Assembly: GCA_046261875.1 (NCBI GenBank) | Contig: JBHENW010000160.1 | Coordinates: 1 to 29,322, forward strand | Origin: JBHENW01 sp046261875 | Lineage (GTDB): Bacteria; Acidobacteriota; Thermoanaerobaculia; UBA5066; Gp7-AA6 | Direction: 5' to 3' | DNA: 29,322 nucleotides | Part shown: one piece after another, positions 21,692 to 29,202 of the stretch | Layout: each line of letters opens with the position of its first letter | Numbering within the stretch: the first letter of the stretch is position 1 | Made by a program: the position numbers and the translations under genes | Notes under the pieces: generated by a model | What the model was told of the DNA's origin: nothing | The model's input: only the letters and a program-made list of their open reading frames with translations | Databases searched by the model: none

Positions 21692-23737
21692 ATGAGCTGG
21701 AGATGTTCCATTCTCGGCGCTGCACTGGCGGCTGCGGCGGTGCTCAATGGCTGCGCGAGCAGCACACCGGCGGGCGTGCCCGGCGGAGACGCTCCCGCTC
21801 CTCCCAGCCGTACATTCGCTTCGCCGGACGAGGCGGGGGCCGCGTTGCTCGAAGCGGAAGATCGAAAGGCCTACGACCCGGGCCTGCTCTCCTCCGCGGC
21901 CCAATCGCCCGATCCTGCGGTGCGGGCGCGCGCGGCCTGGGCGATCGGCCGGATCGGCGACGAGCGAGGCGGGCCGCTCCTCGTTCGCCTCCTCTCGGAT
22001 TCTTCGCCCGAGGTTCGCACCGCGGCCTGTTTCGGCGCGCAGGTGCTCTCGGACCCGACGCTGACGTCCGACCTGATCCCCCGCCTGGCGGATGCGGACC
22101 CGCGCGTCGTCGTCACCGCAGCCAAGGCGATCGGCTTTCTCTCCCGCGGCGACGGCCAGGATGCCCTGGTTGCGGCGATCCCGAGCGCCGCTTCTCCGGA
22201 GCCGCGGGCCACACTGCTGCGCTCCCTCTGGCGCTTCGCCAACCCCGCCTCCGAGGCCGCGGCGCTTCCTTTCGTGTCCGATCCGGACCCCACGGTCCGA
22301 TTCGCCGCGATCTATGCGCTGGCGCGCAAGCCCATCGAAAGCTCGGGGCCGGCCCTCGTCGCGGCGTTGCGAGGCAGCGAGCCCGACACCGCCGCCGCGG
22401 CGGCCCGCGCCCTGGGCGTCCTCGCCCGCCGGGAGCACGTCCAGCCCCTCGCCGCGGCGCTGGACGCCGGCCGCGCGCCGCTGACGATCAACGCCCTGGT
22501 GGCGCTGGAGGCGATCCTCGAGAGGAACCCGGGTACGAGCCTGCCCGCCGACCGCGTCGCGCGGGTCCTCGCGCTCGCCGGAGACGCCAACCCCAACGTG
22601 GCGGTCCCGGCGCTCGTGCTGCTTCGGCAGTTCGAAGGGGGTGATCGGGAGGTCCGGCGGCGTCTCTGGTCCATCGCCACGACCGGGACGGGCCGCCGCC
22701 GGGAGGTCGCGCTCTTGTCGGTCGTCGCTTCGCTGCGCGGCCGCGCCGAGAAGGCGATCGAGGCGGCGGTCGCTTCGCCCGAGCCTTCCCTCCGCGCCGC
22801 GGCGGCAGAAAGCCTGTCGCATCTTCCGGCGGCCGAGGCGAAGTCCTGGCGCGACCGCCTCCTGGCCGACAAGGACCCGCTCGTGCGAGCGGCCGCGCTC
22901 GCGAGCCTGGCTACGGCGGAGGCCGCACGCCAGAACCGCGGCCTGGCCGAAGCCGCCCTGGCGGACCCGGACCCCGGCGTACGGGCCGCCGCCATCGAGG
23001 TCCTGGCGACGCCCAACGATCCGGCCGTCCTCCCCTTGCTCTCCCAGGCGCTCGAGCGCGCCGCGGCGGATCCCTCCTCCGATGTCGCGATCGCGGCGCT
23101 CGACGCGGCGGAAAAGCTCCGTTCCTCCCCGGCCGCCCGCGCGTTGGCCGAGGCGGCCTACCGGCAGCCCAATGCCCTGACGCGCAACATGGCGCGCCGG
23201 GCTCTGATGCGCGCCTTCCGCGCGGCGGCGGCGGATTTCCCCCGGGTGGCCTACGAGACCCGCCTTTCGGCGGCCGAGTACGCGGCGCTGCTGGCGGAGG
23301 CGAAAAAGCCGCGCTCGGCGCGGATCGAGACGGCCCGGGGGAGCTTCACGATCCGCCTGGCGGGGGCCGAAGCGGCGAGGACCGTCATGAATTTCGTCCA
23401 GCTCGCCCGCCGCAATTATTTCGACGGCGTCCGTATTCACCGGGTAGTGCCCAACTTCGTTCTCCAGGACGGCGATCCCACCGGCACCGGCAACGGCGGC
23501 CCGGGCTACGAGATCCGCGACGAGATCAATCCCCTCGAGTACGGGGAGGGAACCGTCGGGATGGCCCTTTCGGGCCCGGATACCGGGGGAAGCCAGTGGT
23601 TCGTCACGCATGCGCCCCAGCCGCACCTCGACGGGATCTATACGGTGTTCGGGCAGGTGACCGACGGACAGGACGTCGTCGAACGGACGGAACAGGGCGA
23701 GCGGATCCTCCGCGTGACGATCCTCGAGGGTCCGTGA
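21692..23737 (+). CDS. Lipoprotein with HEAT repeats fused to a cyclophilin peptidyl-prolyl isomerase
   Basis: A 681-residue secreted protein. The signal peptide ends in the lipobox VLNGC (L at -3, G at -1), followed by a short Pro-rich linker. From about 55 to 520 it is a series of HEAT-type helical repeats (for example PAVRARAAWAIGRIGDERG, PEVRTAACFGAQVL, PLVRAAALASLA, PGVRAAAIEVLA). From about 540 to the end it is a cyclophilin: ARTVMNFVQLARRNYFDGV, IHRVVPNFVLQDGDPTGTG (catalytic Arg in HRV), DEINPLEYGEGTVGMALS and GGSQWFVTHAP, DGIYTVFGQV. It should catalyse proline isomerisation in the periplasm, with the HEAT solenoid choosing clients. GGGAGG lies four bases before the ATG; longer in-frame extensions upstream overlap the previous gene. 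Confidence 0.92.
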   Translation: MSWRCSILGAALAAAAVLNGCASSTPAGVPGGDAPAPPSRTFASPDEAGAALLEAEDRKAYDPGLLSSAAQSPDPAVRARAAWAIGRIGDERGGPLLVRLLSDSSPEVRTAACFGAQVLSDPTLTSDLIPRLADADPRVVVTAAKAIGFLSRGDGQDALVAAIPSAASPEPRATLLRSLWRFANPASEAAALPFVSDPDPTVRFAAIYALARKPIESSGPALVAALRGSEPDTAAAAARALGVLARREHVQPLAAALDAGRAPLTINALVALEAILERNPGTSLPADRVARVLALAGDANPNVAVPALVLLRQFEGGDREVRRRLWSIATTGTGRRREVALLSVVASLRGRAEKAIEAAVASPEPSLRAAAAESLSHLPAAEAKSWRDRLLADKDPLVRAAALASLATAEAARQNRGLAEAALADPDPGVRAAAIEVLATPNDPAVLPLLSQALERAAADPSSDVAIAALDAAEKLRSSPAARALAEAAYRQPNALTRNMARRALMRAFRAAAADFPRVAYETRLSAAEYAALLAEAKKPRSARIETARGSFTIRLAGAEAARTVMNFVQLARRNYFDGVRIHRVVPNFVLQDGDPTGTGNGGPGYEIRDEINPLEYGEGTVGMALSGPDTGGSQWFVTHAPQPHLDGIYTVFGQVTDGQDVVERTEQGERILRVTILEGP

Positions 23738-23765
23738 CCCTCCCAGCCCCCCGGGTCCCCCATCG

Positions 23766-23930
23766 ATGCGCTCTCTGGCCCGCCTCCTGCAGTTCCTCGG
23801 TCTCCTGGTGACCGGCATCGCCTTCTTCGATGGAGTTCTGGGAGGCCACGTGCGCCGCGAGCTCGTGCTGCTCGCTGCGGGCGCCCTGCTCTTTCTCACC
23901 GGCCGCGCGCTGCAGGGCTCCACGCGATGA
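23766..23930 (+). CDS. Small two-helix membrane protein, unknown function
   Basis: A 54-residue reading frame from ATG 23766 to TGA 23928-23930. It begins MRSLARLLQFLGLLVTGIAF, has a short polar turn (GGHVRRE) and a second hydrophobic stretch LVLLAAGALLFLTGRAL, ending with a basic tail. Positive charges at both ends and in the turn suggest a hairpin in the inner membrane. The stop overlaps the ATG of the dehydrogenase gene (ATGA), so the two are translationally coupled, and the frame exactly fills the gap between two real genes. I do not recognise the family. No strong ribosome binding site precedes it. Confidence 0.65.
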   Translation: MRSLARLLQFLGLLVTGIAFFDGVLGGHVRRELVLLAAGALLFLTGRALQGSTR

Positions 23931-24925
23931 CTCCGCTCGTCGTCGCGACGCGCGAGCTGCCGGAGCCTTCTCTCTCGACCCTCGAGCCGGACTTTCGTCT
24001 GCGGGTCCTCGGATACAGCCCCAGCGAGCTCGAGCTCGCGGCGGAAGTTTCCGAGGCGGATGCGCTGATTACGCTCGTCTCCGACCCGGTCACCCGGCGA
24101 GTTCTCCAGGCGGGACCGAGCTTGAAGATCGTCGCGAATTACGCCGTCGGGGTGGACAACATCGACCGCGCCGCCGCGGCGGCCCGCGGGATCGTGATCA
24201 CGCACACCCCCAACGTCCTGACCGACGCGACCGCCGACTTGACGATGACTCTCCTGCTGGCCCTGGCGCGCCGGATCATCGAGGGGGACCGCATGGTTCG
24301 GACCGGCGGCTTTGCCGGGTGGTCGCCGGACCTCCTGCTCGGAACCGACCTCAAAGGGAAAGTCCTCGGAATCGTCGGACCAGGGAGGATCGGGAAAGCC
24401 GTGGTCCGCCGCGCGCGCGCCTTCGGCATGACCGCAATCGCCTACGGCCGTTCCCCTCGCGACGAAAAGGACCCGGACGACCCGCCGCGCGTCTCTTTCG
24501 ACGACCTGCTGCGCCGGTCCGACGTCGTCTCGCTCCACCTCCCGCTGACGGAAGAGACCCGGGGACTCTTCCACTGGGAGACGTTTCAGAAAATGAAACC
24601 CGGGAGCTTCCTCATCAACACGGCCCGCGGCCAGCTCGTCGAGGAGTCGGCCCTGGCCCGGGCCCTCGACTCCGGACGGCTGGCCGGAGCCGGGCTGGAC
24701 GTCTATGAGAACGAGCCGGCCATCACGCCGGCCCTGCTCGATGACGACCGGGTCGTCCTGATGCCGCACGCGGGCAGCGCGACCGTCGAGACGCGGCGCG
24801 AGATGGCCCGGATGGTCGTCGAAGACGTGCGCCGGGTCCTGACCGGCGAGAAGCCGCTCCGGCCGGTCACGCCCGAGGTCGGGACCCGGGGCGAGCGCGC
24901 CGTCCGCGGCGGAGCGGCGCCGTGA
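23927..24925 (+). CDS. D-isomer-specific 2-hydroxyacid dehydrogenase (glyoxylate/hydroxypyruvate reductase type)
   Basis: A 332-residue NAD(P)H-dependent enzyme. Substrate-loop motif NYAVGVDNID is at 71-80, the Rossmann motif G151-x-G153-x-x-G156 (VGPGRIGKAV), and the catalytic triad is intact: R234 (NTARGQLV), E263 (DVYENEP) and H281 (MPHAGSAT). The overall pattern is closest to glyoxylate reductases such as GyaR, which reduce glyoxylate or hydroxypyruvate; phosphoglycerate dehydrogenase is less likely because the C-terminal ACT domain is absent. Exact substrate and cofactor are inferred. Its ATG overlaps the small membrane gene and its stop overlaps the next start (GTGA). Confidence 0.88.
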   Translation: MTPLVVATRELPEPSLSTLEPDFRLRVLGYSPSELELAAEVSEADALITLVSDPVTRRVLQAGPSLKIVANYAVGVDNIDRAAAAARGIVITHTPNVLTDATADLTMTLLLALARRIIEGDRMVRTGGFAGWSPDLLLGTDLKGKVLGIVGPGRIGKAVVRRARAFGMTAIAYGRSPRDEKDPDDPPRVSFDDLLRRSDVVSLHLPLTEETRGLFHWETFQKMKPGSFLINTARGQLVEESALARALDSGRLAGAGLDVYENEPAITPALLDDDRVVLMPHAGSATVETRREMARMVVEDVRRVLTGEKPLRPVTPEVGTRGERAVRGGAAP

Positions 24926-25224
24926 AGCGGGGTACGAGCTTCACGCGGCTCGACTCCGTCGCGGATGGGCTGCTTCGGCGCTCCGCGAAGGGTGAGAACG
25001 CCCTGCTCTGGCTCCGGACCCGCTGGGGCCGGATCGTGGGGGAGCCGCTGTCGCGGAAGGTCGCTCCGCGCGCCCTCGAAGGCAACCGGCTGACCCTCGA
25101 GCTGCTGGACCCCCTCTGGAAGAAGCCCGTGCTCGCCACTCTTCCGGAACTCGAACGCAAGCTCGCGGCGGAGATGCCGCAGATCCGGCCGAAGGTGGTT
25201 CTGCGGGAGCCGGCGGAAAGCTGA
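24922..25224 (+). CDS. DciA-like protein (DUF721)
   Basis: A 100-residue protein. The segment LRTRWGRIVGEPLSRKVAPRAL followed by GNRLTLELLDPLWKKPV (given in two parts) has the DUF721 pattern: W-x-x-I-V-G at the end of the first helix, then a strand pair and a Trp before the last helices. DciA proteins of this family load the replicative helicase DnaB in bacteria lacking DnaC, but many short DUF721 proteins are uncharacterised. The GTG start overlaps the dehydrogenase stop, so translation is coupled. The gene is not near dnaA, gyrB or secA here, its more usual neighbours. Confidence 0.72.
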   Translation: MKRGTSFTRLDSVADGLLRRSAKGENALLWLRTRWGRIVGEPLSRKVAPRALEGNRLTLELLDPLWKKPVLATLPELERKLAAEMPQIRPKVVLREPAES

Positions 25225-25296
25225 CTCGGGCGCCTCGAGCCTCCTCCTATCGGGAGACTCTTCGGCCGTGAACCTGAGACGAGGGCTTCGGCTCAC

Positions 25297-25346
25297 CCTA
25301 GGGGCGGGGCTTGTCACCGCCCGCTCGCGTTTGGCTAGCCCCTAGG
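25297..25346. repeat. REP-like palindrome, copy 2, inside a larger inverted repeat
   Basis: CCTAGGGGC (25297-25305) and GCCCCTAGG (25338-25346) are perfect 9-bp inverted repeats. Inside them TAGGGGCGGGGCTTGTC then ACCGCCC matches, with small indels, the minus strand of the palindrome at 2721-2740. It covers the TAG stop of the decayed IPTL-CTERM gene. Confidence 0.6.
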
Positions 25347-25740
25347 CCGCAAGACCAAGAGGCCGACCGACCCGAGAATCGCCGCGAGGAAGATCTGCAT
25401 CCAGCTGGAGAGAGTTGGGACGCCGACCAGAGCGCCGGGAGCAGTAACGGTCATGCCGAGAGTGCAAGGCGCGAGGATTCCTGAATGTCTATCACCGTAA
25501 TGTTCTGTGGCCCGACCGTCCGCAGGATCGCCGCGAATCCCCGTCGGCCGCCGTCAGCAGGAGTAAAGGTGTCCGAGGTCGGGAGCGGAGCGAGGGGGTC
25601 CGTCCTCGTGAAGCGAACGGTCCCGATGTTTGAACAGCGCAAGGATCGTTTGTAATAAACAATCGATCGGCAGGCGCCGCCCCTGCGGACGTCTGTAGCG
25701 CTGCCGCCGCAAGCACGGCGGCGGCAATCAGCTTCCTACG
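25335..25740 (-). pseudogene. Decayed IPTL-CTERM surface protein gene
   Basis: Three pieces of one secreted-protein plan lie in order on the minus strand but in three different frames. First, from 25740: RRKLIAAAVLAAAALQTSAG, a signal peptide without a usable start codon. Second, within 25642-25451: GTVRFTRTDPLAPLPTS then DTFTPADGG and ILRTVGPQNITVID, which follows the Ig-like repeat of large bacterial surface proteins. Third, from 25454 to the TAG at 25335: VPTLSSWMQIFLAAILGS followed by VGLLVLRPRG, an IPTL-CTERM sorting tail (IPTLxxW motif, one membrane helix, basic end) of the type processed by exosortase H. Signal and tail are only about 400 nt apart, so most of the protein is gone. It is the only content of the 511-nt gap 25225-25735 besides the palindrome above. 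Confidence 0.72.
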
Positions 25741-27043
25741 CGTACAAGCCGCGGACCATCGTGTCGTGGGCTACCCGGGAGATTCCGAGCATGTAGGCGG
25801 CGATCCGAAAGTTGACGTTGTACTTCTTGGCCATGTTCGCCACGTCGTTGAAGGACTGGCACATGATGTCTTCGAGGCGCTCGTTGACCTCCTGCTCGCG
25901 CCAGAAGAACCCGGCGCGGTCCTGGACCCACTCGAAGTACGAGACCGTCACCCCGCCCGCGTTGGCGAGTATGTCCGGCACGACGAGGATGTTACGGGCG
26001 TTCAGGATGTCGTCCGCCCGCTGGGTCGTGGGGCCGTTGGCCCCCTCGACGATGATCTTCGCCTGGATGTTGCCGGCGTTCTTGCCGCGGATCTGATTCT
26101 CGTTCGCTGCGGGGATCAGGATGTCGCAGTCCAGCTCCAGGAGCTCCGCATTGCTCACCTTCTGCGCGCCGGGGAACCCGTCGAAGCTCCGGTTGCGCTC
26201 GTAGTGCGTCAGGAGGGCGGGGATGTCGATCCCGGCGGGGTTGTAGATGCCCCCGTTGATGTCCGATACGGCGAGCACGCGCGCGCCGGCCTCGTGGCAC
26301 ATCCGCGAGGCGATCGATCCGACGTTCCCGAATCCCTGAACGACGACGCGGCTCGTGGGAAGGGTCAAGCCGCGCAGGGGGGCGGCCTCCCGGGCGATGA
26401 GCATGAGCCCGCGCCCCGTGGCCTCCACGCGGCCTCGGGATCCGCCGAGCGAGAGCGGCTTGCCCGTCACGACGGCGGTCACCGTGTGCCGGGCGTGCAT
26501 CGAGTAGGTGTCCATGACCCAGGCCATCGTCTGGGGGTTGGTTCCCATGTCGGGGGCGGGAACGTCTTTCTCGGGACCGAACTGGTCCATCAGCTCCGCC
26601 GTGTAGCGCCGCGTGATCTTTTCGAGCTCGCTGCGGGACAGCACGGCCGGGTCGCAGATGACCCCTCCTTTGGCCCCGCCGAAAGGAATGTTCACGACCG
26701 CGCACTTCCAGGTCATCCAGGCCGCCAGCGCCCGGACCTCGTCGAGGTTGACGTTCTTGTCGAAGCGGATGCCCCCCTTGCCCGGCCCCCGCGCGATGTT
26801 GTGGAGGACCCGGTAGCCGATGAAAACCTCGATCCGCCCGTCGTCCATCGCAATGGGGATGGAGACCTTCGTCTCCCGGACCGGCTCGCGCAACACCTTG
26901 TAGAGCCCGGGGTCCAGGCCCAGCTTCTGCGCGGCCAGGTCGAACCGGGACATCATTTCTTCGAAAGGGTTCACGGACTCGACGGCCGGCGAAGGAGAAA
27001 GCGGCGCGGCGACCGGGGGGGGTGCCTCGGCGACTTTGTCCAC
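25736..27043 (-). CDS. gdhA: Glutamate dehydrogenase
   Basis: A 435-residue enzyme of the hexameric Glu/Leu/Phe/Val dehydrogenase family that interconverts glutamate and 2-oxoglutarate plus ammonia. Visible are GPGKGGIRF (K89), TWKCAVVNIPFGGAKGG (K113 and catalytic K125), APDMGTNPQTMAWVMD, the dinucleotide fold VVVQGFGNVGS and VSDINGGIYNP, then PAANENQI and EGANGPTT. The Asp in VSDINGG at the end of the second strand favours NAD+ over NADP+, but dual use cannot be excluded. The first 25 residues are a Pro/Ala-rich extension. The GTG start at 27043 has GGAG 10 bases upstream. It runs opposite to its neighbours, with its own -10 box at 27092-27097. Confidence 0.95.
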   Translation of the reverse strand: MDKVAEAPPPVAAPLSPSPAVESVNPFEEMMSRFDLAAQKLGLDPGLYKVLREPVRETKVSIPIAMDDGRIEVFIGYRVLHNIARGPGKGGIRFDKNVNLDEVRALAAWMTWKCAVVNIPFGGAKGGVICDPAVLSRSELEKITRRYTAELMDQFGPEKDVPAPDMGTNPQTMAWVMDTYSMHARHTVTAVVTGKPLSLGGSRGRVEATGRGLMLIAREAAPLRGLTLPTSRVVVQGFGNVGSIASRMCHEAGARVLAVSDINGGIYNPAGIDIPALLTHYERNRSFDGFPGAQKVSNAELLELDCDILIPAANENQIRGKNAGNIQAKIIVEGANGPTTQRADDILNARNILVVPDILANAGGVTVSYFEWVQDRAGFFWREQEVNERLEDIMCQSFNDVANMAKKYNVNFRIAAYMLGISRVAHDTMVRGLYA

Positions 27044-27091
27044 GCGTGAGCTCCTTGCTGCGGGCGCTTCCCGCCGAATGAGTGGGGGGCG

Positions 27092-27097
27092 ATTCTA
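27092..27097 (-). promoter_or_regulatory. Possible -10 box (TAGAAT) for glutamate dehydrogenase
   Basis: TAGAAT on the minus strand lies 48 bases upstream of the GTG start at 27043. No TTGACA-like -35 is evident. The divergent ECF sigma gene begins about 100 bases away on the other strand, without a clear promoter of its own. Confidence 0.35.
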
Positions 27098-27197
27098 ACT
27101 CCGGGGAAGGTATCCTGATTGGGATGCGCCAGGCCCCGAACTCTCCGCCGCCGGCCGTTCGCTGTCAGCCCGGAGGGCGGGGCGTTCTCTCAAGCAA

Positions 27198-27797
27198 TTG
27201 AAAGAGGGGGCGGCGGCGCCGCGCGAGGAGCTTGCCGACGACGATCTCGTCCGGCGCATCCTCGCAGGCCGGGAAGATCTCTTCGAGACGCTGTTGCGCC
27301 GTTACCAGACGCGCGTCATGGGCCATGTGGCCCGGATGGTCGGCAACCGCGAGGACGCCCTCGATCTGACCCAGGAGATCTTCATCAAGGTCTTCCAGGC
27401 GCTCGACCGATACAACGCGCAGTACAAGTTCTCCACGTGGCTCTTCCGTATCGCCGGCAACGCCGCGATCGACCACCTGCGCAAGCGCCGGCCCCGGACC
27501 GTCCCTCTGGAGAGCCAGGACCCCGAAGCTCGACCAGCGATGTCCTCTATTGAGTACAAGAGCGATGATCTCGACCCCTACGCCGAGCTCCGCAATCTGC
27601 AGCGGGGGGAGGCCATTTCCCGCGCCATCCACGACCTGCCGCCGGAATTTCGGGAGCTGATCACCCTGAGGCACTTCGCGGGCCTCTCGTATGAGGAAAT
27701 AGCGGAGATCAAGGACATGCCCCTCGGCACCGTCAAGAACAAACTCTTTCGTGCCCGCGCCGTATTGAAAGAAAGGTTGTCTGGAGAGCTGACTTGA
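27198..27797 (+). CDS. ECF-type RNA polymerase sigma factor (RpoE-like)
   Basis: A 199-residue sigma-70 family regulator with only regions 2 and 4. Region 2 (about 20-95) contains DALDLTQEIFIKVFQAL and FSTWLFRIAGNAAIDHLRKR; region 4 (about 140-195) contains LPPEFRELITLRHFAGLS and YEEIAEIKDMPLGTVKNKLF, the helix-turn-helix that reads the -35 element. It should direct transcription of an envelope or stress regulon and be held inactive by the next gene's product. The TTG at 27198 is the only start before region 2 with a sensible length, but lacks a well-placed ribosome binding site, so the start is uncertain. The stop overlaps the anti-sigma ATG. Confidence 0.9.
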   Translation: MKEGAAAPREELADDDLVRRILAGREDLFETLLRRYQTRVMGHVARMVGNREDALDLTQEIFIKVFQALDRYNAQYKFSTWLFRIAGNAAIDHLRKRRPRTVPLESQDPEARPAMSSIEYKSDDLDPYAELRNLQRGEAISRAIHDLPPEFRELITLRHFAGLSYEEIAEIKDMPLGTVKNKLFRARAVLKERLSGELT

Positions 27798-28357
27798 TGC
27801 CCTGCCCTAGCCCACTGGATCCGCTCGACATCGAGGCGCTGGCCGCTGGCGCCGACCCGGTCATCTCCGATCGGGCGGCCGCTCACGCGGCCGGTTGCGC
27901 GTTCTGCGCGGAAGACATCCGGCGGGCGCAAACCCTATCGGGCGAGCTCGAGCGCCTCGACGAAGACGCGCCGGCGTTGCCGACGGACTTCGTGGACCGG
28001 ATCCTGCGGGTCCGACCCTTTTCTTCCTCCGAGCGGCGCCGGTTCTCCCTCTGGCGGCTTCCTCTCGCCACCGCGGCGGCCGTTTTTGCGACGGGAGTGA
28101 TCCTGCTCGGCGTCCCGGTCTTGACGGGCGCGGAGCAGGCCGGGCTCTCGGCGGCCCTCCTCGGCCCGGCCGCCGGTCTGCTCCGGGCCATGGCGCGCTC
28201 TGCGGCGGATGCCGTGTCCCAGGCGCCTTCGAGCTTCGACGCGCTGTCCTCCGTTCTCCGCGGCAACTTCGCTTCGGGCCTGCTTCTCCTCCTGCTCCTG
28301 CTTCCCGCTTCTTTCGGGTTGAGGCGCGCGGTCTCCCGCGCCCGCAGCCCGAGATGA
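27797..28357 (+). CDS. Membrane anti-sigma factor with zinc-binding motif
   Basis: A 186-residue protein. The N-terminal cytoplasmic part has H30-x3-C34-x2-C37 (AHAAGCAFC), the ZAS/zf-HC2 zinc motif of ECF anti-sigma factors. A transmembrane helix follows at about 88-109 (ATAAAVFATGVILLGVPVL) and a second very hydrophobic stretch at about 157-173 (GLLLLLLLLPASFGL). It presumably binds the sigma factor encoded directly upstream, whose stop overlaps this ATG by one base, and senses envelope state through the region between the helices. The ATG is preferred over the adjacent in-frame TTG at 27794. Its stop overlaps the next start (ATGA). Confidence 0.82.
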   Translation: MPCPSPLDPLDIEALAAGADPVISDRAAAHAAGCAFCAEDIRRAQTLSGELERLDEDAPALPTDFVDRILRVRPFSSSERRRFSLWRLPLATAAAVFATGVILLGVPVLTGAEQAGLSAALLGPAAGLLRAMARSAADAVSQAPSSFDALSSVLRGNFASGLLLLLLLLPASFGLRRAVSRARSPR

Positions 28358-29202
28358 AGCGGACCGCACTCGCCTCGTTCCTCCTCGCCGCCTGTGCCTC
28401 GCCCACGCTCGCGGCGGCCGGTCTCTCGACCGTCGGACGCGACCTCGTCGTCGAAGGGCAGGTGCCCGGCCGGGTCGTGGCGGTCCTCGCCGACGTGCGG
28501 GGCGAAGGGCGCGTGGCCGGGGACGTTGCCGTCTGGGGCGGAGACCTCTCCTTCGGGCCCGGCGGCTCCGTCGGCGGAAACATCTGGGTTCTCGGCGGCG
28601 AGATCGTCGCTCCGGAGGGGCGGCCCCTTCCGGTCGCGGGAACCGTGGCGGCCCCGGGACGCCTCCTCGAGATCTACCTCGCCGAGACGCGCCGGGCGCC
28701 ATGGGCGGCGGGGGAGCGCGCCTTCGCCGTGCGCGGTTTGCGCGTGCTCGCCTTGTCCCTCTGGCTGCTCGGCAGCCTGCTGCTGCTCTTCTTCTTCTCC
28801 TCGCCGTACGCGCGCGCTGCGGCACGGGCCGAGCAAAACTGGTCGGGTGCCCTCTTCGCCGGGGTGCTCGGCGTGCTCACGCTGTTTCTCGCGGCCGCGA
28901 CGGCGCTCACGCTCCTTCCCGCCTTTCTTTCCGTTCCGCTTTCTCTCGCGATCGCCGCCGTCGCCATCGCGGCGAAAATCTTCGGCATGGGCGCGCTCTT
29001 CCTCCTGGTGGGGCAGAAGCTCGTGCGCAGCGTCGCCCCTCCCCGGCGCCCTGTGGCGCTGACCCTCGGATTCCTGCTGCTCGGTGCGATCTCCCTCATC
29101 CCGCTCGTCGGCCCGCTCGTCTGGAGCGCGGCTTCGATCCTCGCCGTCGGGATCGCGTTCGCTTCGGGCTTCGGGACGCCGCGCTTCCGCGTCGCGGTTT
29201 GA
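28354..29202 (+). CDS. Bactofilin-like membrane protein in the sigma/anti-sigma operon
   Basis: A 282-residue protein: signal peptide (MKRTALASFLLAACASPTLA), then a short Gly/Val/Asp-rich beta stretch at about 27-80 (GRDLVVEGQVPGRVV, ADVRGEGRVAGDVAVWGG, GGSVGGNIWVLGGEI) with the V-x-G-D-(V/L) periodicity of bactofilin-type beta-solenoids. Then come about five transmembrane helices from residue 129 (LALSLWLLGSLLLLFFF) to the end. The solenoid would be outside the inner membrane. Overlap with the anti-sigma gene (ATGA) makes it the third member of the module and a candidate sensor, target or co-regulator. The function is not known to me. Confidence 0.78.
   Translation: MKRTALASFLLAACASPTLAAAGLSTVGRDLVVEGQVPGRVVAVLADVRGEGRVAGDVAVWGGDLSFGPGGSVGGNIWVLGGEIVAPEGRPLPVAGTVAAPGRLLEIYLAETRRAPWAAGERAFAVRGLRVLALSLWLLGSLLLLFFFSSPYARAAARAEQNWSGALFAGVLGVLTLFLAAATALTLLPAFLSVPLSLAIAAVAIAAKIFGMGALFLLVGQKLVRSVAPPRRPVALTLGFLLLGAISLIPLVGPLVWSAASILAVGIAFASGFGTPRFRVAV

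Noticed and set aside
21446..24769. 1107-codon open frame on the minus strand
   Set aside because: Antisense to the HEAT/cyclophilin and dehydrogenase genes, which are certain; composition is typical of a high-GC shadow.
25766..27049. 427-codon plus-strand frame opposite glutamate dehydrogenase
   Set aside because: Spans almost exactly the gdh gene in reverse and has no recognisable motif.
27119..27553. 144-codon plus-strand frame upstream of and overlapping the sigma gene
   Set aside because: Overlaps sigma region 2 in another frame and shows only Arg/Pro/Gly-rich composition.
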